DNA of 10,638 nt from Rubrobacter sp. (GTDB lineage Bacteria > Actinomycetota > Rubrobacteria > Rubrobacterales > Rubrobacteraceae). The notes beneath the pieces are model-generated. The model did no database searches, was not told the origin of the DNA, and worked only from the letters and a program-made list of their open reading frames with translations. Numbering within the stretch: the stretch's first letter is position 1; every line of letters starts with the position of its first letter. The stretch covers positions 1 to 10,638 of the forward strand of contig JADDPY010000514.1 of NCBI GenBank assembly GCA_016781635.1, written 5' to 3'. Positions 1 to 6,002 of this stretch are shown piece after piece. The translations under genes were made by a program, and so were the position numbers.

Positions 1-1
1 G

Positions 2-421
2 GACCCGAAGCAGGCAGCGAACTGGACCTCCGGCGACCTGCGGGCGCTCTTGAACGAGGGAGGGACCGACGTCTCTGGCTTGAAGGTGAAGCCGGGACAC
101 ATGATCGAGCTTATCGAGTTGGTCGAGAACGGCACGATTTCCCGTTCCGCCGCCAAGGACGTTCTCGGGTCGGTCTTCGGGACCGGAGATGCCCCTTCCG
201 CCGTCGTCGAGCGCGAGGGGCTGGCCTCCGTCGGGGGAGACGAGCTCTCCGGGATGGTCGACGCCGTGATCTCGGAGAACCCGAACGAGGCCGAGAGGGT
301 CAAGGGCGGCGACAAGAAGGTTATAGGCTTCCTCGTGGGCCAGGTCATGAAGGCGAGCCGCGGCAGCGCCGACGGCGGCCGGGTCCGCACCCTCCTCCTG
401 GAGAAGCTCGACGGGTCGTAA
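2..421 (+). CDS. gatB: Aspartyl/glutamyl-tRNA(Asn/Gln) amidotransferase subunit B, C-terminal end (partial, 5' cut by window)
   Basis: The reading frame is open from base 2 to a TAA at 419-421 and gives the last 139 residues of GatB. GatB works with GatA and GatC to amidate Glu-tRNA(Gln) or Asp-tRNA(Asn) misacylated in the cytoplasm; this part is the YqeY-like tail domain that contacts the tRNA. Recognisable family signatures are DLRALLNE near the start of the fragment, the ELIELVENGTISRSAAKDV helix pair, SENPNEAERVKGGDKK, and the nearly invariant GFLVGQVMKASRG followed by a final LLLEKL. The catalytic cradle domain lies outside the window. An internal TTG at 50 is only an in-frame Leu codon, not a start. 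The gene ends normally and a strong GC hairpin follows 7 bases after the stop. Family assignment is secure; whether it serves Asn, Gln or both cannot be told from this piece. Confidence 0.95.
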   Translation, partial: DPKQAANWTSGDLRALLNEGGTDVSGLKVKPGHMIELIELVENGTISRSAAKDVLGSVFGTGDAPSAVVEREGLASVGGDELSGMVDAVISENPNEAERVKGGDKKVIGFLVGQVMKASRGSADGGRVRTLLLEKLDGS

Positions 422-428
422 CGGGACG

Positions 429-463
429 CCGCGCGTCGCCGTCCTCGGCTCGGCGACGCGCGG
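429..463. repeat. 12-bp perfect inverted repeat (hairpin) just after gatB stop
   Basis: CCGCGCGTCGCC at 429-440 is the exact reverse complement of GGCGACGCGCGG at 452-463, separated by an 11-base loop. It begins 7 bases after the gatB stop, which suits an RNA stop or stabiliser at the gatB 3' end. No T-run follows (the next bases are TTACGC), so it is not a standard intrinsic terminator. The same bases lie inside the reading frame that continues the IlvD-like homology upstream of its GTG codon, so they may instead be part of that gene's degenerated 5' end. Confidence 0.6.
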
Positions 464-614
464 TTACGCAGAACTCGTTCGCGAGGCGGGGGCCGAGCCC
501 CTGTCGCCCGAGCTTCCCGGGGCGAGTCCGAGGGGTGGGGTTGCGCTCCGGAGGGAGTGGGGCGCGGACGGGGCCGAGGTCTTCCTTTCCGCCAACGGGG
601 CGGACGCCCTGCTC

Positions 615-1646
615 GTGGGATCTTCCCGGCCGGAGGACCTCGTGGGTTTCTTGCTCGCCGCCCTGCGCCTCGACCTTCCGACGGTCGTCGTTCAGGATGG
701 GGGTGCGCTTTTCGACGTGGTGCCCTACGCCCTTGGTCTCGCCGCTCTAGACCAGAACCCCGTCGAGGTCGTCGCCGAGATGGCCCGCTCGGGAGGATCG
801 CGCGTCCGCCGTTTGGTGGACAACTTCTCCCTGGCGAACGCGCTGCGGGCGGGCCTCTCCGCGGGGGCAGGGCCGGAGCTTCTCGTTCACCTCGCCGCCG
901 TGGCACGCGAGGCCGGGGTGTCGGGCTTCTCGCAGATGATACGGGTGCTCGCCTCCGAGAGCCCCGCTGTCGCCGACCGTACCTGGCTCCAGGAGCACGG
1001 CCCTGCCGGGCTGCTCGCCGGTCTGGGCAGCGTCATACACGATACGCCGACGGTGACGGGGCGGATGAGGGAAGGCTTGCCTCCGGCCCCACCGTTGCCG
1101 GACGTCAAGGCCCGGCGCATCTTCTTCCTGCGTGGCCGGGCCTCGGGGACGGAGGTCGTCTGCTACGCTGAAGCCTCGGCCGAGGAGGTCTCCGGCGAGT
1201 GTCTCGTCTTCTCCTCCGAGGAGGAGGCCGTACGGGCGGTCGAGGGAGGTGAGGTGGGGGAAGGTAGCCTTGTCGTCGTGACGGGTTGCGGGGCGCGGGG
1301 CGGGCCGGGGATTCTCGCGTTAAACGGGCTGGGTAGGGTGCTGACGGAGGCCGGGCTCGACGTGCCGGTCCTCACGGACGGACTGCCGCCCTCCAAGGCA
1401 AGCGTCGCGTTGCCCTGGATCTCGCTGTTCTCGCCGGAAGCTGCTTCGGGCGGTGTGATCGGCCTGCTCAGGGACGGCGATACTTTGCGCTTTGACCTCG
1501 CCCGAGGCCGCATACTCACCGGGGTGTCCACCAAAGACCTCGCGAGCAGGGAGTCTTTCCAGGCGCTAGATCATCCCCCCTTCGGCTACGTCCCACGCTA
1601 CGCGCGTTCGGCGCTGCCCGCTCTCGAAGGCGCCGGGTTCGGCTAG
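615..1646 (+). CDS. Degenerate IlvD/Edd-family (dihydroxy-acid dehydratase-like) protein, likely catalytically dead
   Basis: From GTG 615 the frame encodes 343 residues. Order and motifs follow the IlvD/Edd dehydratases: VGFLLAALRLDLPTVVV (compare GMLMAALRLNIPSI), ANALRAGLSAGAGPELLVHL followed by AAVAREAGV, then FSSEEEAVRAVEGGEV, VVVTGCGARGGPG, LDVPVLTDG, FSPEAASGGVIGLLRDGDTL and a final STKDLASRE. Homology continues upstream of 615 to about 432 (codons for LVREAGAEP and SANGADALLVGSS), but no ATG, GTG or TTG lies in frame between the stop at 348 and GTG 615, and GTG 615 has no clear ribosome binding site. The GCDK motif reads GSSRPED, and the middle segment carrying the next cluster cysteine is deleted. 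Total length is about 400 residues against about 550 for the family, so dehydratase activity is improbable. The long open frame argues against a fresh pseudogene. Role unknown; it may be a retained paralogue or a slowly decaying gene. Confidence 0.7.
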   Translation: MGSSRPEDLVGFLLAALRLDLPTVVVQDGGALFDVVPYALGLAALDQNPVEVVAEMARSGGSRVRRLVDNFSLANALRAGLSAGAGPELLVHLAAVAREAGVSGFSQMIRVLASESPAVADRTWLQEHGPAGLLAGLGSVIHDTPTVTGRMREGLPPAPPLPDVKARRIFFLRGRASGTEVVCYAEASAEEVSGECLVFSSEEEAVRAVEGGEVGEGSLVVVTGCGARGGPGILALNGLGRVLTEAGLDVPVLTDGLPPSKASVALPWISLFSPEAASGGVIGLLRDGDTLRFDLARGRILTGVSTKDLASRESFQALDHPPFGYVPRYARSALPALEGAGFG

Positions 1647-1648
1647 CA

Positions 1649-1673
1649 GGGGGATCGACGCTCGGTGTCCCCC
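1649..1673. terminator. Hairpin between convergent genes, probable bidirectional terminator
   Basis: GGGGGA at 1649-1654 pairs perfectly with TCCCCC at 1668-1673. Within the 13-base loop a CGA/TCG pair can extend the structure. It fills most of the 38-base gap between the stops of the IlvD-like gene (plus) and the excalibur gene (minus). Neither strand has a U-tract, so it is terminator-like by position and structure only. Confidence 0.45.
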
Positions 1674-1684
1674 TCCGCTGAGAC

Positions 1685-2176
1685 CTACGGCCTCCCCCGG
1701 CTCGGGGCATGACAGGCATCGTCTCGTTTCACCGGATACTCTTCGGGACACCGGCCGCCGGGCATAATGGGGACGGGACCGAGGGTAGGCCCGCCCGCGT
1801 TCAAAAGATCGTCGGCCTGCTGCGCGGAGCCTCCAGAGCCGTCGGGCAGGTTCGCGTCCTCGCACGGGGTCCCGTTGCCGTCCTGGTCGATGTTGTTCGG
1901 ATCGCTAGGATCAGCGTCCAACGCTGCTTGCGCCTCTTGTTGAGTGGAGAAATCGTCGCAATCGAGGTCCGTGCCGTTGCTGCCGCCGGTCCCGCCCGAC
2001 TGGGCCAGTTCGCTAGTTCCGGTCTCGCTGGCCATGGGGGCCGTGTCGATCTGGGCAGGCTCCGGCGGACCGTCCGCCACCAGCCCCCACCCGAGCCGTA
2101 GCCCTAGCAGCCCGGCGAACACGAGCGCTACGGCCGCTATTTTTATCGACTGATGCTGGTAGCGCAATGAAGGCAC
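1685..2176 (-). CDS. Small membrane-anchored or secreted excalibur-domain protein
   Basis: This 163-residue protein starts at GTG 2176; no ATG is available in frame upstream, and the ribosome binding site is weak. Residues 10-33 form a hydrophobic segment after a basic start, either a signal peptide or an N-terminal anchor. A low-complexity Gly/Ser/Thr linker follows to about residue 68. Residues 70-107 are a textbook excalibur domain: DLDCDDFSTQQEAQ, then DPNNIDQDGNGTPCE, with the paired cysteines 73 and 105 and the Asp/Asn calcium-loop pattern DxDGNGxxCE. Such domains occur on exported proteins of actinobacteria and Gram-positives and are thought to bind calcium extracellularly. A second cysteine pair (143 and 155) sits in a Pro/Gly-rich tail reading CPEEYPVK then DDACH, a short extra module I do not recognise. 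Function is unknown; a cell-surface calcium-binding role is the family expectation. It is divergent from the receiver-led operon. Confidence 0.85.
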   Translation of the reverse strand: MPSLRYQHQSIKIAAVALVFAGLLGLRLGWGLVADGPPEPAQIDTAPMASETGTSELAQSGGTGGSNGTDLDCDDFSTQQEAQAALDADPSDPNNIDQDGNGTPCEDANLPDGSGGSAQQADDLLNAGGPTLGPVPIMPGGRCPEEYPVKRDDACHAPSRGRP

Positions 2177-2449
2177 CTTTGTTCGACGCTTGCCGTAGTC
2201 GGCGCAAATATACTAGACTGCGAACGGCCACGCTGCTAGATTGAAGTAGTACGGGTAGTACTCACTCCATGAGGTAGCGACTCGCGCCGTGCGACCGGGA
2301 TGGGGTTGATCTCGCTCATTTGTTTGTTCGTATGAGGGAGTGTGGCGGCGCGCCAGGCTACGGCCATGCTCGCGAGGCCGAGGTCTCACCACCCAAGCCC
2401 TGAGGAACGCCAGAAGCCGTGTAGATATAGGTAAAACCGGGAGACGATC
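2177..2449. promoter_or_regulatory. Divergent intergenic region between excalibur gene and the receiver/cap operon
   Basis: These 273 bases must hold promoters for both neighbours, but I cannot place either with confidence. On the minus strand, a TAGTAT/TATATT stretch (about 2203-2215) is a possible -10 element for the excalibur gene, without a good -35. A short inverted repeat, AGTAC (2248-2252) and GTACT (2258-2262), lies near the middle and could be an operator. On the plus side GATATAG near 2424 could be a -10 for the operon. No riboswitch motif, tRNA or open gene with coding character is visible. Confidence 0.35.
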
Positions 2450-2833
2450 TTGGAGACTGCCCCCTTGATAGTAGTTGCAGACGATGATCAGGACATCTTG
2501 AACCTGGTCAGCAAGCGTCTGGTTAAACGCGGGTACCACGTGCTGACCGCGACCAACGGGCAGCAGGCGCTCGAACTGGTCCGCTCGCGCCTTCCCTCCG
2601 CAGCGATCCTGGATTGGATGATGCCCGTGTTGCAGGGTCATGAAGTCTGCTCGCGGATAAAAGAAGATCCCTCGACGGAGGAGGTGCCGGTAGTGCTCCT
2701 GACAGCGAAGGTCTCCGACGTCGACATCGAGAAGGGCTTCCGATTCGGAGCCGACGACTACATCACCAAGCCCTTCGACATCGCGGAGTTGGATATGACG
2801 CTTAAGCGTCTCATCGGCAACAACGGGCGCTGA
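2450..2833 (+). CDS. Single-domain response regulator (receiver only), first gene of the cap operon
   Basis: The gene encodes 127 residues, all CheY-like receiver. The start is TTG 2450, supported by GGGAG at 2439-2443 six bases upstream and by a residue-1-to-end match to the fold. The acidic pocket is DDD at 11-13, the phosphoacceptor is D55 in ILDWMMP, the switch Thr is T85 in LLTAK, and the invariant Lys is K107 in DYITKPF. There is no DNA-binding or enzymatic output domain, so it must act by protein contact or as a phosphate relay or sink. The stop overlaps the next start by one base (TGATG), indicating translational coupling to the second receiver. No cognate kinase is in the operon; the hybrid kinase at 8150-10111 is the nearest candidate. 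Confidence 0.9.
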   Translation: METAPLIVVADDDQDILNLVSKRLVKRGYHVLTATNGQQALELVRSRLPSAAILDWMMPVLQGHEVCSRIKEDPSTEEVPVVLLTAKVSDVDIEKGFRFGADDYITKPFDIAELDMTLKRLIGNNGR

Positions 2834-3195
2834 TGGCCCGGATCCTGGTGGTCGAGGACGACGCGGACTCGCGGAGGCTTATATGCCACCGTCTGAAGCG
2901 CGCGGGCCACGTCGTCGAGCAGGCCGCTACCGGAGAGGGAGCCCTGCGCCACCTCTCCGAAGCCGAATACGATTTGGTGATGCTGGACGTCGTCCTGCCC
3001 GGCATCAGCGGGTGGCAGGTGGCCCGGGAGTTGGCCTCGTATGACAGGATCGCACGTTCCCCGATCCTGTTCGTATCGGTAGTGGACCGCGACGAGGCCC
3101 CGCAAGACATATGCGTAAAGGGATGGCTTGCCAAGCCGTTTACGAGCAGCGGCCTGAACGATGCCATTGAGGAGCTTCTGCATGACCTTGGGTAA
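2833..3195 (+). CDS. Second single-domain response regulator
   Basis: This is a 120-residue stand-alone receiver. Key residues are present: E9/D10, phosphoacceptor D52 in MLDVVLPGISG, S82 in place of the usual Thr, and K101 in LAKPF. It starts at ATG 2833, overlapping the previous stop, with no strong ribosome binding site of its own, which points to coupled translation. Its last 14 bases overlap the start of the Cache/HAMP gene. It differs in sequence from the first receiver, most clearly in the loop before K101 (DRDEAPQDICVKG), so the pair is an old or divergent duplication rather than a recent copy. Two adjacent output-less receivers suggest a phosphorelay or a regulator acting directly on a neighbouring protein. 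Confidence 0.9.
   Translation: MARILVVEDDADSRRLICHRLKRAGHVVEQAATGEGALRHLSEAEYDLVMLDVVLPGISGWQVARELASYDRIARSPILFVSVVDRDEAPQDICVKGWLAKPFTSSGLNDAIEELLHDLG
3169..3174 (+). promoter_or_regulatory. Ribosome binding site GAGGAG deciding the Cache/HAMP start
   Basis: GAGGAG lies seven bases before ATG 3182, inside the end of the second receiver gene. It favours ATG 3182 over the in-frame ATG at 3161, which has no such site and would add seven residues. Confidence 0.7.
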
Positions 3196-4348
3196 GTTGG
3201 TCCAACTGGCCCGTAGGACCAACCCCTTGCAGGGCCGCGTGTACCGGCTCGCGAGCTCGGTGCGCTTGCCGTGGATTATAGGGCTCGTCCTCTTTCTTCT
3301 CCTCGCGCTTGCGGCCGCGCTCTTTATCGGGAGGACGGGGGATGAGGTACAGGTGCCCCAGGCCATACTCGACAACCAGGAGTCCGTAACCCAGAGCGCG
3401 GCGCAATCGGTCAGGCGCGGCGTGAACGAGGGCGTGGACGACCTGGCCGCCTTCTCTTCGATCCTGTCGCCGATAAATCCCGACCAGACAGGATCCCTGG
3501 CGAAGCCTCTGGAGGGCGCGGCCGGGGTCCACGGTCGATATCTCTCCCTGTACGTGATCGACGATGGGGGCAAAGTCCTGCATGCCGCCGGAAAGGGCAG
3601 GCCCACGCCCGAGCCGCTCAAGCTCGTCGAACCGTTCGAGATGGCGGGCATGCGCGACGCGGCACAGGTCGAGGGATCACCTGTGCCGATCATCCTGCAG
3701 TACGCCCCGCTGCCGGAGCGGGACGGGAGAGCCCGGGCCATTGTGGGAGAGTACGATCCGTCGTTCTTCCGCTTCCCCCTGGCGGTCGCCGATCCCGGCG
3801 AGGTGTGGCTAGTGACTAGCGACGGCCGGGTCATAGGATCGGGGGGAGGCTTCACCGCGTTCCAGGAGCTGCCGCGTAGACCGTTGCGCGAGGCGGCGGC
3901 GCGCGCCGCGCGGGGCGAGAGCGGCACCACGGTGGTCCCCGGAAGCCTCGGCCGGCAGGAGATCGTCGCCTTCGCCCCCGTCAGCGGCATCGGACCCGCC
4001 GGCACGCTCGGGTGGAACGTCGTTACCGCCCGTTCGGTCGACAGCGTCTCGCTGCCCGAGACCAACGCCCGGCGTCAGGGACTCATCGTCGCCATCGTCC
4101 TCGCGCTCACGACCGTCGTGGTCTTCGGCTGGTTGTGGATCTTCGTGCTTCGCCCGCTCTTCAGGCTGCAAAGCGAGGCCGAGCGCATCGCCTACGGCGA
4201 CCTCTCCAAGAACGTGGAGGTCATCCGGTACGACGAGATAGGTCTCGTCGCCCGGGCGCTCGAAAGGATCCGGGTGCTCCTCGTCCGCCAGCGCATCCAG
4301 GGAGACAAGCCGACGCGCAATAGACCACCCGCCGAGAAGGAGAGCTAA
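3182..4348 (+). CDS. Membrane sensor: extracellular dCache-like domain plus HAMP, no output domain
   Basis: The protein has 388 residues from ATG 3182. Transmembrane helix 1 is at about 30-50 (LPWIIGLVLFLLLALAAALF). The outside part, about 51-298, looks like a double-Cache sensor: YLSLYVIDDGGKVLHAAGK and VWLVTSDGRVIGSG are the paired PAS-like strand signatures, and FAPVSGIGPAGTLGWNVV is the usual last strand. Helix 2 is at about 300-323, followed by a HAMP linker at about 324-370 with LRPL, the central GDLS, and DEIGLVARALERI. Only about 18 polar residues come after HAMP. Cache-HAMP proteins normally continue into a kinase, chemoreceptor or cyclase domain; none is encoded here, and capB starts three bases after the stop codon ends. 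It may signal through HAMP contacts with another protein, such as the receivers or the CapB/CapC complex (inference). The ligand is unknown. Confidence 0.85.
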   Translation: MTLGKLVQLARRTNPLQGRVYRLASSVRLPWIIGLVLFLLLALAAALFIGRTGDEVQVPQAILDNQESVTQSAAQSVRRGVNEGVDDLAAFSSILSPINPDQTGSLAKPLEGAAGVHGRYLSLYVIDDGGKVLHAAGKGRPTPEPLKLVEPFEMAGMRDAAQVEGSPVPIILQYAPLPERDGRARAIVGEYDPSFFRFPLAVADPGEVWLVTSDGRVIGSGGGFTAFQELPRRPLREAAARAARGESGTTVVPGSLGRQEIVAFAPVSGIGPAGTLGWNVVTARSVDSVSLPETNARRQGLIVAIVLALTTVVVFGWLWIFVLRPLFRLQSEAERIAYGDLSKNVEVIRYDEIGLVARALERIRVLLVRQRIQGDKPTRNRPPAEKES

Positions 4349-4350
4349 GA

Positions 4351-5532
4351 GTGCTGTTTCTGTACGTACTGTTCACCGCCGGCCTGCTGAGCATCTTTGT
4401 AGCCGGAATAATCGAGCAGCGGCGCCACTACGCCAACCTCAACGCCATAAGGGCGCGGGTCCTCGTCAATGGTATCCGGGGGAAAAGCTCGATAACGCGG
4501 CTCTGCGGGGGGGCGCTTCGCGGCGGGGACCTTAGCGTGGTGGCGAAGACAACCGGCACGGCGGCCAGGTACATCTGGCCCGACGGGAGCGAGGAGCCGG
4601 TCTACCGCAAGTTCAACATCGCCAACGTGGTCGAGCAGATAGGGATCGTGCGCCGGGCAGCGGCCGAGAATCCCGACGCGCTGGTGATGGAGTGCATGGC
4701 GGTCCAACCTGCGCTCCAGGAGATCAATCAAAAGAAGCTACTCAGATCCACCATCGGGGTAGTTTGCAACGTCAGGGAGGATCACCTGGAGGAGATGGGA
4801 CCGACGCTCGAGGACGTCGCCCGCTCGCTCTCGCGGGGAATGCCGGTGGACGGCGTGTGCATCACGGCCGAGAAGGAGATGTTCGGTGTGCTGAAGGAGG
4901 AGGCCGACCGGAGAAACTGTCGCCTGGTCTACGCCGATCCGGAGTCCATAACCGACGAGGATATGGAAGGGTTCGAGTATTTCACGTTCAAGGAGAACGT
5001 CGCCATAGCCCTCGCCGTGGCCCGGGAGGTCGGCGTCGGTCGAGAGGAGGCGTTCACGGGGATGTACGAGGCCGCCCCGGACCCCGGCGTTCTCAAGGTC
5101 GAACGTTACTATCTCGGCGACAAGACCGTGCGTCTGGCCAACATCTTCGCCGCCAACGATCCGAACTCCACCGTGATGAACTTCCAGCGGCTCCTGAACG
5201 CTGGTGCCATCCGGCCACCGATCTTCGCGATAATCAACTGCCGGCCGGACCGGGTGGAACGCAACCGCCAGATGGGCGAGATCGTCCCCGACCTCCTCAC
5301 CGAGAAGCTGTTCGTCATCGGACATCCGACGCGCTCGGCGATCACGTCCGTGCCCTCGGACTGGGACGGGCAGGTCATCGACCTGGGAGGGTTGGACAGG
5401 GAGGCCGAGGAGATCTTTCGGAGCATCATGGCCGAAGTCGACGAGGAGGCCTCGCTCGTGGCGATAGGGAACATACACGGGCAGGGCGAGATGCTGCTGG
5501 AGCACCTGGAGAAGCTTGGGGCGCTCAGATGA
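4351..5532 (+). CDS. capB: Poly-gamma-glutamate synthase ligase subunit (CapB/PgsB)
   Basis: The protein has 393 residues, the usual CapB/PgsB length. The start is GTG 4351 with GGAG eight bases upstream. Residues 1-21 form an N-terminal membrane helix. The Mur-ligase-like ATP site is NGIRGKSSITR at 40-50, with the CapB-typical GIRGKSS P-loop. Further family marks are VMECMAVQP with E114, CNVREDHLEEMGPT at 139-152, NCRPDRVERNRQM, and GNIHGQGEMLLEHL near the end. CapB couples ATP hydrolysis to amide bond formation, extending gamma-linked glutamate at the inner membrane face together with CapC. Its stop overlaps the capC start (ATGA). Gene order is sensor-capB-capC, and no CapA metallophosphoesterase is present. 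The identity of the polymer (D- or L-Glu, or another acid) cannot be read from sequence. Confidence 0.93.
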   Translation: MLFLYVLFTAGLLSIFVAGIIEQRRHYANLNAIRARVLVNGIRGKSSITRLCGGALRGGDLSVVAKTTGTAARYIWPDGSEEPVYRKFNIANVVEQIGIVRRAAAENPDALVMECMAVQPALQEINQKKLLRSTIGVVCNVREDHLEEMGPTLEDVARSLSRGMPVDGVCITAEKEMFGVLKEEADRRNCRLVYADPESITDEDMEGFEYFTFKENVAIALAVAREVGVGREEAFTGMYEAAPDPGVLKVERYYLGDKTVRLANIFAANDPNSTVMNFQRLLNAGAIRPPIFAIINCRPDRVERNRQMGEIVPDLLTEKLFVIGHPTRSAITSVPSDWDGQVIDLGGLDREAEEIFRSIMAEVDEEASLVAIGNIHGQGEMLLEHLEKLGALR

Positions 5533-5996
5533 CGCCGGAGGTCGCGGTGCTCGGCATCTCCCTGGGCCTGTTCTTCTCGCTGATCTGCTACCTCGTCACC
5601 AACCTCTCGCCGGGCGGCATGATCACCCCCGGCTGGCTGGCGGTCATCCTCGTCGAGGACGCCACCAGGATGGCGATGATCGTCGGGGTCGTCGTCGTAA
5701 CCTACTTCGTTATGCGCGGGGTGCAGCGGATCGTCATCCTGTACGGCAAACGGCTGTTCGCCGCAGTCGTCCTGCTCGGCGTGTTCTTGCAGATAACGCT
5801 CTTCCTGTTCTTGCTTAACGATTATCCGCTCTTGTTCGCCCGGGAGACGCTTGGGTTCATCGTCCCCGGTCTTATCGCCTACCAGCTGATCCGGCAGCCC
5901 ATCATCCCCACCCTGCTCGCCACGAGCACGATAACGGCGCTGGCGTACGGGGTCATGCTCTCGGGGGTGCTGTTGCGCTTCATCCCGGCCGTTTGA
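5529..5996 (+). CDS. capC: Poly-gamma-glutamate synthase membrane subunit (CapC/PgsC)
   Basis: This is a 155-residue, strongly hydrophobic protein starting at ATG 5529 in a 4-base overlap with capB. It has about five membrane helices, and the family motif GGMITPGWLAVIL near residues 28-40 corresponds to the G(x)VxPGYLAL region of PgsC. Length agrees with known CapC proteins (about 150 residues). CapC forms the membrane partner of CapB and is needed for synthesis and probably passage of the polymer. The downstream protein A starts after a 6-base gap, so all are likely on one message. There are no truncations or odd features. Confidence 0.92.
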   Translation: MTPEVAVLGISLGLFFSLICYLVTNLSPGGMITPGWLAVILVEDATRMAMIVGVVVVTYFVMRGVQRIVILYGKRLFAAVVLLGVFLQITLFLFLLNDYPLLFARETLGFIVPGLIAYQLIRQPIIPTLLATSTITALAYGVMLSGVLLRFIPAV

Positions 5997-6002
5997 GGAT
6001 AG

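Noticed and set aside
557..1171. Alternative plus-strand frame inside the IlvD-like gene
   Set aside because: The translation is Arg/Gly/Ala-rich with no family signature, while the frame used from 615 carries ordered IlvD/Edd motifs.
2758..4065. Minus-strand open frame of 435 codons opposite the receivers and the Cache/HAMP gene
   Set aside because: It has Arg/Ser/Pro-rich low-complexity translation and no motif, and opposes recognisable receiver and Cache-HAMP sequences.
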